A stretch of DNA of 39,941 bases from Lobulomyces angularis (taxonomy: Eukaryota > Chytridiomycota > Chytridiomycetes > Lobulomycetales > Lobulomycetaceae). Where the stretch lies: contig JADHYX010000150.1 in NCBI GenBank assembly GCA_027604685.1, forward strand, positions 9,271-49,211, written 5' to 3'. Every line of letters starts with the position of its first letter. Positions within the stretch are counted from its first letter, which is position 1. The notes beneath the pieces were generated by a model. That model worked only from the letters and a program-made list of their open reading frames with translations, was not told the origin of the DNA and ran no database searches. Shown piece after piece: positions 1-11,689 of the stretch. Position numbers and translations under genes: made by a program.

Positions 1-2322
1 CTGCTATTTAACTCTACCAAAGTAATTTTAATATTTATAAAACCTTGAAAACAGTTGTTACATTTTTTTAATCTTAAAAAAAAAAATTTTATTTATCAAG
101 AAAATTAAAAAATTAAAAAACCTTTCTTCTCTGTTTAAATCAATTCCTTGATATCTTTCGCTATTTTTTAAGGTTGTCAGTATTAGTTCTGCAAAACTTT
201 TTATCAGCATTTTTATGGTGTTGCATGTGATGAGGATATATCTATAAATAATATTTAAAAGTTACAAAGAGATATTCTTACTCTTGTCTTGAGTCAAATA
301 ACAATTCTCCTAATACTGGTAACAACATTTCACATAAATCCAAGGAATTAATTAATTTTGGTTGCAGTACGATAATTCTCAGCAAGTCACACCAGATTGC
401 AGGGTCGTTAATTAAAATCAACGTTTCTAAACTTGTTCTTAAGTTTATCTGCCCATGTTCAAAACTTTCGTCCCAGCTTTCCTTTACTATTTTTAGGTTT
501 TGCAATCTGGTTTTTAATATAGTAAAAGTTGAAAATTTTGTCACAGACAATGCATCCAAAATGTCCTGATCTCTGGTTAATTTTGAAACTGGTGGTATTT
601 CAGTATGAATATCATTAATACTTGATTTACGCTTCGTATTGTCAATATTGTTATAATTAATCGTTTCAGAATTAATAAAATTTTCTCCTTGTTGATTGTA
701 GTCTAAAAAAACTTAAATAATTGGGATCGCATTTATTTACTTACTTATTATTGGTTCAATTTTTGGTAAGGTTTGCGGAGGGGTATTTTGTTGATTGAAG
801 TTTTTAAGATAGCTATTTCCAACTTTACTTAGAGAATCATTGGACTTTTCCACTGCTTTTAAACCACTACTGGATTTTCTTAATGGATTGGGTGACTTGA
901 TATTGGCTTCAACAATATCTTCTCTGGAATTTAGAATATTGGCATTTGATAGTGTTTTCCTACTTATTTTCGGTAATGGTAATGGAGACGAAGATAAGTG
1001 ATGTCTTTCTTCTTGAAAAACCTTTAAATTCTATAAGAGTTTACAAAGTGTTAGGATAATCATATCAATTAAATTTACGTTTAAATTCATGCCCCACAAC
1101 CCTACAAAATTTTGATCACAAGAGGCACAAATTAATCTATTGTCCTCCTCTAAAATCTTCAGATCCTTGATATTTGACCATGATGTAGACAACAGATCTT
1201 CACATTTTAATATATCACTCTTCCAACTCCAAGTTTGAAGCTATAAAAAAAAATGAATCAAAAATTTAATCATGTTTTTGTTACTCCGTCTGCAAGAACA
1301 ATAAAAATTCCTTTTCCAGACTGATGAAATGTAGCTGCTTTGGGAATTCCAGGGTAACTTGGATCCCTACAACTTGAAATATTGGCTAAACCAACCTAAA
1401 AGAGAATTCTGAGTGAAATAAAAATAAGGAAAATTTACATTCTCAAAGTTCTGTAAATCAGTCAAATACATCTGTCCATCAAGGCCAACCGAAAAAAGAG
1501 AAACCTCCACAGGACTGAAATCTATTGACACAACGCTTTCAGTATGATTGTTTAAACTAGTTAATAATTTGCCGGCAGTCATATCCCATAATTTTATAGA
1601 GCCATCTTTACTCCCGAAACCTATCCATTTCCCATCTGGAGTTATTTTAATTGTAGATGCTTCAGTAAGACAATTATAGGTTTGAATAGAGGCTTTCCTT
1701 CGAACATCCCAAACTTTAATGCATTCGCTATCACTTGAGGCAAAAAAATCACCATATGGATGAAATTCCAAACAGTTTACAGATGTTTTGTGGCCATTTA
1801 ACTGTCGAATAACTAAATGTTCATATTAAGCTGATACTGAAACAGAGATGAATGTATTACTTTTCGCACTTTCTAAATCCCATAATTTAAGGATTCCAGA
1901 AGATAATCCTGCAACACAAATTTCTTCCTGCGAATCTTTAAGTAACAGAATTAAATATTTTTTTTAGTAAAAATAATTAAACCTAAAGCTACTGAGTCTA
2001 TAGCTGAGGAGTGACCGTTGAGTGACTAAAAAAAAGAAGATTAAAATTATCTATACCAAAAATAAACGTTATACCATTATTGGTGTTGACTTTCCAACTG
2101 CCCAAATATTAACTTTATTATCTTCACCACCTTTTACATAATAAAAAACAAATTTCAAAGGATATGTATACCAGTTGCTAGAATTCTTCCCGATTTATTA
2201 CCTAACTTCAAACATTTTACATTGGAAGAGTGAGCTACAAATTCATCTTTTTATAAAATGAATCAAAATTTAGTTTAGTTAGACGATAGTGCAATATTAC
2301 GAATTTTAGATGGTCGATTCAT
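1..2322 (-). CDS. Katanin p80 WD40 subunit (3' end cut by window)
   Basis: Regulatory subunit of the microtubule-severing katanin complex; it targets the p60 AAA ATPase to centrosomes, basal bodies and microtubules. Exon 1 reads MNRPSKI and splices at GTAATA to HEFVAHSSNV, the canonical katanin WD1 start, which fixes the ATG at 2322. WD40 blades follow (LGNKSGRILATG; at 1367-1771 FHPYGDFFAS, IKVWDVRRK and SIKLWDMTAGK). A diverged linker comes next, then the con80 domain that binds p60 (278-559, LQNLKIVKESW). The exon at 559-280 has a stop at 278, but GTAAGA lies just before it. Splicing on continues the con80 domain to GIDLNREER and a Cys pair (KKCNNC), matching the animal p80 C-terminus, and the frame stays open to base 1, so the gene leaves the window. 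The last intron is 48 nt, in frame and stop-free. Family call is firm; a few internal exon joins are less certain. Confidence 0.9.
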
Positions 2323-2686
2323 TGATTTTGCCTTTCTTTGTATGAATTTAAAAATATTTAGGGTTTTGAAAAAGGAAAGAGAGGTTTTGGAAAGAGAAGA
2401 AAGTGCAGTTTATTCTTAAAAAACTAAATAGCATTGTTTTTCAAAAATATGCAGCGGCTAAGTTGTTGGATCGTAAGAAATTTAATTTCCAGCGCAATTT
2501 CAAAAAATAAAAAAACAAAAGAAATGCGTTAAAGTTGAACATTTCCAATTTCTCGAAGGATTGAAATTTAAGTTTAATTTCCTTTTTTGAACTCCGACGT
2601 GGTGTTTTTACCACCTAATTTCTATATAAATGCTCATGGAAGCTTTATAAAAATTATATTTCTTTTTTGAACATAAATTTTATATA
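2323..2686. promoter_or_regulatory. Divergent intergenic region, katanin p80 / RPEL gene
   Basis: About 360 bases between two divergent start codons, so it must hold both promoters. It is AT-rich. I see no tRNA-like or coding structure and no clear TATA box that I would assign to one gene. Confidence 0.4.
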
Positions 2687-3419
2687 ATGGGTATTTATTT
2701 TATAACAAACATCTTTTTCATACTAGCCAAACATTAGAAAAAAACTTGTTGAAGGAAAAGTTGGAGAAACGGCCATCCAAGACAGAATTAATAGAGCTCA
2801 ACATTCTAAATAACTTAAACGTTGCACCTTCACTCCAGCAAGTCACTACTAGTTTACAAAAAAGTATTGTTCAAGATACCCTCAAACATGCGATAAATGA
2901 CAGACCTGGCCAAGAGCATTTATTAAACCAAAATATTCTTCACTGTATATATATATCCTTTATTGCTAACTATTTTATTTTTGGGTAGATGCAAATATTT
3001 CTCCGGCAATTCAAAGTGCTTCAGATTCTTTGGAGAAAGAAAAAAAAAATGATAGCTTAAGAAAAAGCATTCTTGAAAGACCTAACAAAAGTGAATTAAT
3101 TGATCAAAACATTCTTCAGCGTAAATTCAAACCTGCTTTTTTTTATGTTTATTTTTTTCTAGGAACAAATGTTGCACCTTCCTTGCAATCAACTAAAAAT
3201 AGTTTAGAAAAATGTATATTACAGGACAGCATGAAAAAACTCACCAACGAAAGGCCAGAAAAGGAAGATTTAATAAATCAGAATATTTTATTAAATACGA
3301 ATATTGCTCCTGCATTGCAAAAAACTGCTATAGAATTAGAGAAATCTTTGAAAAACGATTCCATTAGTAAATGTTTATTAAAGCGCCAAAATGCGGTAGT
3401 TACAAACGAAATTCAATGA
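2687..3419 (+). CDS. RPEL-repeat protein (predicted G-actin binding)
   Basis: A protein of 199 residues made almost wholly of RPEL motifs, which bind monomeric actin in MRTF and Phactr proteins. Exon 1 is only ATGG (2687-2690); introns are 2691-2737, 2945-2988 and 3121-3162, and the frame holds at all three joins. Four motifs are clear: EKRPSKTELIELNIL, NDRPGQEHLLNQNIL, ERPNKSELIDQNIL and NERPEKEDLINQNIL. Each is followed by a linker of the type N-x-[AN]-[VI]-[AS]-P-[AS]-[LI]-Q and a short helix. A fifth, decayed copy (LLKRQNAVVTNEI) ends the protein. No SAP, phosphatase-binding or other domain accompanies the repeats. The third intron is 42 nt and stop-free, so retention would keep the frame. 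Actin binding is inferred from the motif. The tiny first exon is the weakest part of the model. Confidence 0.85.
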
Positions 3420-3946
3420 GGTGTTAATACATTAAAATTATATGAAAAATAAAGATAATAACATAGAACTACCGACAAGGACTTTAAATCGTTCGGCTAA
3501 ATATTTTCTTTCAATTACTATATTTTGAATAAAATTTATTTGGCACTTTTATTATTGTGAACATTATTACGTGTAGTAAGCAGTGGTATTCCATTTCATT
3601 AAAATCTTCATTTTGATTGATTTGTATAACTACATAAATGCATAAAAATTTATGATTCTATTCCAAAAACTGTTAGAAACAAAAAGCAATTTTCAACTAT
3701 TTTCAATGATAATGAAGCACTATTTAAGATTCGAGATTTTTCTTTTGATTCAACACTTATAACTTTCTTTCAAGTTTCAAAAATTTTTGAAATATCTTTA
3801 ATACTTCATTTTAAATGGTTTGTCGGCTTTCGAAAACAAAAAATCCCTTTCCCATCATAAAAAAATTTAAAAATATTCTGATTTTTTTTATTAGAACAAA
3901 ATTAGGAATAAACTCCTTTCGAACTTTTGCTTTTAGAGAGCAACAG
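3420..3946. other. Intergenic, no gene seen
   Basis: A tandem-gene spacer. An AATAAA-like signal lies just after the RPEL stop (near 3449) and may be its polyadenylation site. The rest is AT-rich with stops in every frame I read; I see no RNA gene. Confidence 0.5.
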
Positions 3947-5307
3947 ATGCCAATTGTACGAATATTAATAAATTATTAATTTGTATTTTAGACTGCGTGG
4001 GGATCCATTCATTTGATAGTGGATAATAAGGAATTGAATGAACACAGAACAACTGTTTCAGAAGATGGAAAGCAAGTGCATTGTTGGATTGAAGCAACGG
4101 AAGGAAAGACTTATCAAATCAAAGCATCTACATTACCTTTTTTTAAGGCCTCTATTCAGTAACAGCAGTTTTATTTATACAAATTATTTTTACTTTATAA
4201 ATTTAAGTGTTTTTGTTGATGGCCAATGGAACGAGGGGAGAATTCTTTCTGGGTACATAAAAGCATATTTTCTTTTTTGCATTTTAATTTGAATTTTGCG
4301 CTGTAGTGGGTTAGTAGGAATTTTACAAGGTAGAACAGTAGGAGAAAATCAAACTCAACCTTTTATTTTTTCAAAAGCCAAATCGTATAAATCCATTTTT
4401 AATCATTTTAACCTTCTAATTATTAAAAGGATCGACAATGTAGAATCCTCAAAAGATGAAAATTCATATAACAGAGCTGGTTCAATAACTGTAGAACTAT
4501 GGCACGTAGAGATAGTAGGTGAAACCAAACCCGTATGAATTTGTAAATAATAACTTTCCGACTCAGAAACATTTTAGGTAAATTGGAATTCTCTTGGAAG
4601 CCAACTTTTGGTACCTGCAAATATGAAGGACTCAAATTCCCTTTCTCATACTACAAGGTGAAATTTGGCCAAATTATTTAAATTAACAAATTACTTTTTA
4701 GTTTTGGAGATAAGGTTGAGGATAAACGAGTGGGATCATCAGTGATGATAACCCGACCAATATTTTCAGAACCTTTTTTAGGTTTAAAAAATTTTAATTA
4801 CAAAATAGTTTAATTAATTGGTATACCTTTTAGTCGTTACCTTCGAATACCTCAGTAAAGAACTTTTATTGAAAAAAGGGTTGTTTCAAATTCCCGAAAG
4901 TATAAGCGAACCTAACTTTTCCTATTTAAATAACACACTAAGTATCAAATTTTTTATTTTGAAATAAGGGGTTAAACTGACACTTTATAGCAAAAGACAA
5001 TATAGGATTAATTGGTGATTTAACTACAGAAGATCTGCCGTCTCCATCTACGCAAAAAATAGCGAAATCAGCATCGCGCAAGGGAGATGGAGTAGAGCCA
5101 AAACAGAAAAAAAGGAAAATCTCGAAATTAAATTTAAATAAGACGCTAAATAATGATATTAACGAGTCACTTACAAGTACAAGCAAATTGATACCTGTCG
5201 ATCCTAGCTTATTTTCTTTAGAAACGGCTGTATTACCAACAAATTTCTTGTCTCATCATCCAGACACAAGTAGATTCACAATGCATAGTGCTAATTCTGC
5301 TGAATAA
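3947..5307 (+). CDS. DUF7918 domain protein
   Basis: Matches the fungal DUF7918 family, whose biochemical role is unknown. Exon 1 is ATGCCAATT (3947-3955), spliced at 3956-3991 to ITAWGSIHLIVD. Family hallmarks in order: VSEDGKQVHCWIEA, the FVDGQWNEGRILSG strand, LVGILQGRTVGENQ, FSKAKSID, the beta strand SITVELWHVEI, then SHTTSFGDKVEDKRVGS (the usual small-residue/FGE stretch) and VVTFEYLSKELLLKKG, which is the domain end (usually FxFxYR..D.L...G). A low-complexity tail with a likely nuclear localisation signal (PKQKKRKISK) follows. About eight exons; the join after HVEI uses GTAGGT rather than the nearer GGTGAA, because only that keeps the next exon (SFGDKV) in frame. It lies between two unrelated tandem genes. 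Confidence 0.8.
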
Positions 5308-5427
5308 AATATAATTTATATTGTTAATAGTTTTGTAATTAAAGTAAATAAGAGTTTTTTAAAAAAGTCAGATTAACTTGTCTGGATTTTGAAGACTTCA
5401 AATATTTGTGTAACATATATCTAACTA

Positions 5428-7584
5428 ATGGACTATGAAACTTTAATGAAGCTTCTTATTAGAATTTTATTTACCTTGGCAGGATTGGGATGCGGCCTTT
5501 TTGTGCTGAACTCACAATTTAATCAAAAAAATAATAAAAAAGCTATTAATCAGAAAAATGCCAAAACTAAGAAACGAAAGAATTTAGTTCAAGAAGAAAT
5601 TGAGTCAGATTTTGAGGAAGGGCTTGACGAAGAAGACGATGAGAATAAGCAAAATGATGAAATTGAAGATGATGAACAAGAAGAAGATTCAAATCATAGA
5701 TTTGATGGTTTAACTACTGAAAAAGAAAATAAAGTAGGTGGCTATACTGAAGAAAGTCAAAATTTGCTGACACTTCTATATTCAATAGCTGAGGATCAAG
5801 CGAGAAAAGGTAAGAATTGAATAATATAATTTTAATTTATCGAAATAAATATAGAGGGTTATATACATAGGTCAATAACTTGCAATAATTGCAATGCATC
5901 ACCTATTAGAGGCTACAGATACAAGTGTGCTAATTGTGTAGACTTTGATCTTTGCGAATCTTGTGAAGCTTTGGACTTGTATTTTTTATTTAGGTTCAAT
6001 GCAAAAGTTAATTTTATTGTTTTAGACATTTTAAAACTCATGTTAGTTTGAAAATCAAAATTCCAATTCCTCCGCTAGCAAACCCGCGTGCTGCACTATT
6101 GTCAAGCTTTTATCCTGGTACGAACTATTTTAGTTATTAACAATATTAAGATTTATTTTATAAGGCATTGAATTTACCACTGGTAACTTAAGTTACGATT
6201 TTACAGACTTGCAAAAGTTGACACATTGTAATTAAATAATTTTATTTGATTTTATTTTTGTGATAAATTGGTTTTTCTAGTTGATCAAGTAGAATTAGAG
6301 GCATTCTATGAACAGTTTAAATCACTATCCACAGTTCCAACAGAGGAAGGGGGAATTACGAAAGAGATATTTGAGCAATGTTTAGGACCTTTAGGATTAG
6401 AAAAAAACTTAATTGCAGAAAGGATTTTCTTTTTTTTTGATCAAAACCATGATATGATAATAAGTTTTCCGGAACTTGTGTGTGGAATGTCGATTTTATG
6501 TAAAGGAAGTTTAGATGAAAGGATCAAATGTAAATTTAAAAAAAGAAACTACAAAGGTACTAATGTATTTTGTATCAGATGCCTTTAGTGGTTATGACCT
6601 GGATGGCGATGGCTGTATTAGTAGACAAGAATTGCATAAAATGTTTAAAGCGTATTTTCATTTATCAATGGAGTTAGTTAGGGATGTTGTAAAAACTATG
6701 GAAGTAGGTTTATTGTAATTTTACGCACTTTAACATTATTTTTCAATATTAGGAAGGTATGATGGAATCCTTCGATGATCAGAATTCAAAGCCCGTATCA
6801 GCTTCCTTCACTGCACCAATCCCCTCAAATAATAGGAATTCTCCATCAGATGATGAAAATGAGGAAGATACAAACGAAAAAAATGCCAAAAAAAAGTTGA
6901 GCAAAAAACAAGAAATTCCAACTGGATCTTTAATGTTTGCATCAGACATAAACCAGGCTCCGTCTTCCTCCCATAGGCCATCGCTATCTAATTTAAATAA
7001 CAATAACAATTCTTTAATGGCGATGGGATCACGAACATTCAGATTACCTTCAGCTGGCTCTCAACAATCACCTCACCTCAATACCCAGTTTTCTATGTTG
7101 GGTAGCCCTAATTCCGTTTCTCAACAACTAGCGTCATATTCTATGATGTCTCCTATACAGGAATCCTCATCACCGTCTTCCACTCATTTTCCTGTGCGCT
7201 CAAATTCGCCTATTTCCTTCGAAGATATAACCACTTCTAGTTTAAGAATAGGAAATAGACCTATGTCGGCAAGTGCAACGTCACCACAAAATAATTTACC
7301 AAGTATTCCGTATCAACGTGAAAGATTAGGATCTATATTACAAGACCCAACATCAAACGAGGAACATTGGCCAGTGATGGAAGCAATGTCTCAGGATGCA
7401 ATCGAAGAGGTTATTTTTTAGTAGAGTTTGTCTAATTTTTTTTTTTTTTCAGATGGTTGAAAGAACTTTTTTAAGCGCTGGAGCTGAATTAAAGGATAAG
7501 TTAAGCTTTGAAGATTTTAAGAGAGTGGTGGAAAAAGACAATAATATGCTCGCTTGGTTTGAGGCTCTTGGAAGTGTTTTTTAA
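5428..7584 (+). CDS. Membrane-anchored ZZ zinc finger / EF-hand protein
   Basis: About 610 residues in eight exons. An N-terminal TM anchor (about residues 7-27, MKLLIRILFTLAGLGCGLF) is followed by a basic then very acidic linker. A ZZ zinc finger follows at about 136-176 (CNNCNASPIRGYRYKCANC, LCESCEAL, HFKTH). EF-hands come next: a degenerate first helix pair, a loop DQNHDMIISFPE, and a canonical loop DLDGDGCISRQE. About 215 residues of Ser/Asn/Pro-rich, apparently disordered sequence (6780-7400) are then inserted. After the last intron the fold resumes with LKDKLSFEDFKRVV and ends WFEALGSVF, a typical neuronal-calcium-sensor/calcineurin-B-like end. Likely a calcium-regulated adaptor on a membrane facing the cytosol. 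The family exists in fungi, but I know no assigned pathway. Confidence 0.82.
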
Positions 7585-8232
7585 ACATTATGAAAAAAAT
7601 TTAAAAAATCTTATAGACGAATTACTACTTGATATCCCCATACAATTTAATTAATTTTAAAATTTTTTTGTTACAAGCATTATTTATTAATGTTGTAAAT
7701 GCTTTTTTGTAATGTTTTAGTTTTAATTAAATACCATAGTAAATAACTAAAAGATAAAATTTTTGAATTCAAATAATAATAACATTGAAAAAAATTTAAA
7801 TTTAAAAATCAATATGCAATGAATCTGATTATTATGCTGGGTAGAATATTACTTAGTTAAATAGTATAAATGATAGCGGCATGTATAAAATTGCTCATAC
7901 ATTGAAGGTTAAGACCAAATGAAAAGCGGCAGCAATAAATTTGATTTCAATGAGGCAGGCAAGCAATAAATGAAATACAATAAAGAACCAATATCACACC
8001 CAATGTAAATCACTTTTCTTTTCTAGATTAAGAGCACAATTACAAGAGTTATTTTAAACAATTAAACTTTTTAATTTCAAAAACTTAAAAAATTTAATAA
8101 TATAAATTCAAAAAAAAAAAAAAGGAAGGAAAAGAAAAATTAACTAAAAGTTTTTTGTAGTTTAAATTAAATCTTTTTATTTATATTTTTTTATAAATAA
8201 AAAATACCATTTTTTGTCTTTTTTTATCATAA
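7585..8232. other. Intergenic, no gene seen
   Basis: AT-rich spacer with slightly more mixed sequence at 7860-8000. That part holds a TATAAAT (about 7865) and two GCAATAAAT direct repeats about 40 bases apart. It could be a promoter or leader for the downstream membrane-protein gene. No coding frame or tRNA fold was recognised. Confidence 0.4.
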
Positions 8233-10150
8233 ATGTCTTTTGGTGGTTTGAAATGTGTTGTTGATGCCACAGAGTGCCTCACAAAAATTTTCAAAATAAA
8301 AAAAAAAAAGTTTATTTCCATTACATTCCAAAGTTTTTATCTATGAATAACGACCTGGTGGAAATTAACTGCATTCAATGGGGCCAAAATTCTAATCTAC
8401 AACCTTTTGTTTTGCAACTACTTCTCAAGTCTTACACACTTTCCAATTTAAAGGTATAATTCCTTTTTTTTTCTTTACATTTCCTTAATATTTTAATTCT
8501 TTTAATAAACTATTTTTATTATTTTTTTTTAGAGTTTGCTTTTAAAAAATTTCGATTTGAGATTTGTTGTAAGTATCCACAAATTTAAATTGCTTTTGAA
8601 TCGTACTCAAAAAAAAAAATTTTAAATATAGAAAACAATAAATTGTGAAAAACTTAAGGAAGGACTTCCAATTACAGATCGCAGGATATCGCTGGAACTA
8701 AAAAACCAACCTCAAAATAACGTTTTTTTGACAGAGAAGCTTGAAAACAATGATGAAATTTTAGAAAATATTTTCGACAAAACGCTAATCTATAACAGAA
8801 ATTTTATTCACATTATTTTTAACTTGGAAATTGATAATTCTTCAGAGGATGTTAAGGGTAGGACTTTCTGAAACCATAATGATTAAAAATTTCTAATTTT
8901 ATGATAATTTTTATATATTTACTATATGTAAATTAACCAATTCTTTTTTTAATTTTTTTTGTTAATTTGCAGTACCCAATTTTCCTCCAGTTTTTTCCGT
9001 TTTTCAGGGATCAACTCCAGTACTGACTAACTCTTCCACATCTGGAGAAATACACCGGTACGTAAATCATGAGATATTAATCTCCTAAGTTTTAAGTCAA
9101 AATAATAATTTTTTAAAACTTTTGATTTATAGCACTAGCGAAAATGTTTACACTAACCAATCGGCTTCTTCCAGTAATGCAAATTTGGTTACATTATCTG
9201 GCTCAACTCAAAATTCTTTAGCTCATTTGCCAGTTATCAATTTGAATGATCCTCCTTCATATGAGCAACTTCCTCCAACTCCTATTCCAAAACCCTCTAA
9301 CAGCAAAAATTTCTTTAAAAAATACAAGATCCTTTTAATAGTATCTGTCATTTTTCTCCTTATTATTATCACTTTAATTATTGTTGTAGTTGTATTAATG
9401 GGTAACTAAACTGATTATATTAAATTTTAACTAATTTTTTGTTGGAAAAGTTGACAAGTCTTCCAATACCAGTAATTCAAACTCTGTATCAACAGAATCT
9501 ACTATTCCAGTTGCTACAACAGCAGTTATTCCTGGAAATCCAGTTCCTTCCCCAACTCCAGCAGCCAACTCAAAAATCCACATTAGAAGTGGGGTTACCT
9601 TAAATGGAAAAAACCAATGTATTTACAGTGCTGTTATATCGTAAGTGAAGACACTGTTTCTTTAATTCAGCTGATATAATTTTCAAATTGCAGCAGTCTA
9701 AATACATTGCAAATGGGTGTTTGTGATGATGTTACATTAAATCGTAATAATATATGGGAAATGCAAAATGATACATTATATATTCACGATGAAAGTGGAA
9801 AAAGGACTAATTTATGCATGGATATCCCAAATGGTGATATGGAAAAGCCTTTAGTTCTTGTCAGATTCGCAACAACGCTTTTGGCTGTATTTTGGCACCT
9901 TGACAGTGCTACTCGTAATATTTATTTTTTCTAATTAATAAATTTTATATGTGTTTTTAGGGTCAATTAAAAACAAAGGTCCATATGATGGTTGTGTATC
10001 GGTGAATAGTACCACAAAATTTCTTCAATATGTGGACTGTAAATATACTACTGATGGTATTGCTGTTTTAGACCAAGGTGATATATTAAAATTTTAACTA
10101 ATTTTTATTTTGAATATATTTTTATAGTTTGGTATTTTGACTCAGTTTGA
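8233..10150 (+). CDS. Type II membrane protein: PPxY motif, TM helix, beta-trefoil-like ectodomain
   Basis: About 450 residues in roughly ten exons. The N-terminal domain (LVEINCIQWGQ to FNLEIDNS) is unrecognised. A Ser-rich linker with a WW-binding PPSYEQLPP motif (about 208-216) follows. After a basic FFKKYK stop signal comes a TM helix (about 233-257, ILLIVSVIFLLIIITLII), then a Ser/Thr/Pro stalk. The ectodomain resembles a ricin-B/beta-trefoil fold: repeated short blocks with W (NIWEMQND, VFWHLDSATRS, QVWYFDS) and Cys (NQCIYSA, GVCDDV, TNLCMDI, DGCVSV, YVDC). Positive-inside charge puts the N-terminus in the cytosol. The start at 8233 needs an intron at 8246-8310; 8344 (MNNDLVEI) is the conservative start. 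The 3' end is unsure: 10097 if the GTGATA at 10080 is not a donor, 10150 if it is, and possibly further. Function unknown. Confidence 0.6.
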
Positions 10151-10380
10151 TTATCCAATTTTTTTGATATTTATTAGCTTACTGTAACTTAATTTAATAT
10201 ATAGAAAATAATAGAAAACTTCATTTAAAAAGTTTATAAAAAAATACGCCATTATATCCTACAATTATCCAACCAAGTTCATCAGCAGATGTTGGATTTT
10301 TGATAGAAGGATCTTAAAAAAAAATTTTTTTTGTGGTAAAAACAATTAAATTACAGAATTACACATAATTTTTGAAATAA

Positions 10381-11425
10381 ATGGAAAAAATTATATTGAA
10401 AAAAAATTATAAGAACCTCAATTTAATCTACAATTCGCCACTTAATGATATAAAAGTAAAAAAAGAAATTCTGAATAAAGCAATACCTATACACGATTGG
10501 GGAGTGAAATGTTCAAAACCGGAAGAGGAAGTTAAAAATAAAAATAAAAACGCTTTCGAAATTGAAGAAGTGATCAGTATTAATAAAGCCAAATTGCAGC
10601 AAAAAAAAGAAAATTTAAGACTTTTCAAAGAAACTGAAAAAGACCGCGTAAAGGAAATATTCTTCACAAAAAAACAAATTTTAAAAGAAATAAGTAAAAA
10701 AATTGATGGTAACGAAGATATTCTAATTTTTTTACAAGTTACAAAATATTATTTTTTTAAATATTTCATAGAAGAGTCAACGAAAAGACACACGCGTTGT
10801 CATGTGCACCGTGTTGATAAAGAACAGAAGAAACTACTACAAAGAACGTTATCCAAAGATGAAATTAACATATCCGAACTACCTAAAATTAGTAAAATAA
10901 AATTAAGTATTTATAATGTTTAAATTTTTTTTTTAATTCGTGTCAACTTAGGATCATATATGGTAAATTTAAATTGCAATACAACATATTTTAAAATATA
11001 TACGTTAACTGTAGGTATACCCAGACGAACAATATCATCCTCATCAACACTTGAATTTTGCAGATGATGACAAGTACTTGTTTGTTGATTATAAAGATTT
11101 TCGTGGAAACATAAGCAATAAACCAGACTCAGATTTTGAACGAGATTTGAGGATTTATGAATCTAGAAATTATGTGGATGAGTTAAAAAAAAAACAGGTT
11201 GGAAAAATTTTGTATAAAACACATAAGTTTTACGCACAAAAGGAAAGAGATTTGGTTAAATTAAAAAAAGAAAAAGAAAAGGCTGTAAATTTAAAAAAAA
11301 AAACTGAACATAAGCAAGATAAAAACCATTTAGTTGTAAGAAATGAAGTTGTGGATGAGGAAAAAAAACAAAAATCAATTTTTGATTTAGGAGAAGTATC
11401 ATATGATGCTAGTAAATACCAGTAA
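10381..11425 (+). CDS. Hypothetical charged coiled-coil protein
   Basis: I do not recognise this family. The model has exon 1 from 10381, introns at 10709-10771, 10907-10951 and 10963-11014, and an 11-nt microexon at 10952-10962. All joins keep frame and give SKIKLRSYMVYPDEQYHPHQ, leading into NFADDDKYLFVDYKDFRGN. The protein is about 290 residues, very rich in Lys and Glu, with predicted helices at KAKLQQKKENLRLF and VKLKKEKEKAVNLKKK. It contains a YESRNYVDEL stretch and ends FDLGEVSYDASKYQ. No signal peptide or TM. Its composition resembles axonemal or basal-body structural proteins, but that is a guess from composition and from flagellar genes elsewhere in the window. The first intron is 63 nt and stop-free. 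Confidence 0.65.
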
Positions 11426-11689
11426 AAGTTGATTTTATCGTAACAATTTTAAGATATATTTATTCTTGTTTATATATATTTAATTGTTTTTTTTTTGTGT
11501 ATATCACACAGAACGTTATAATCTAGAATTAATTATAAACATGGAATCTAGATTTCCATATTAGATTACTATTTAAAAATGATCTTAATTTTTTAATATT
11601 TTATTGTGTATATGATTATTTGTTTTGCTGATGATACTTTTCTACAACATTAATTTTTAAGTTTGAATTTTTTATTTTTTCTTACACCT

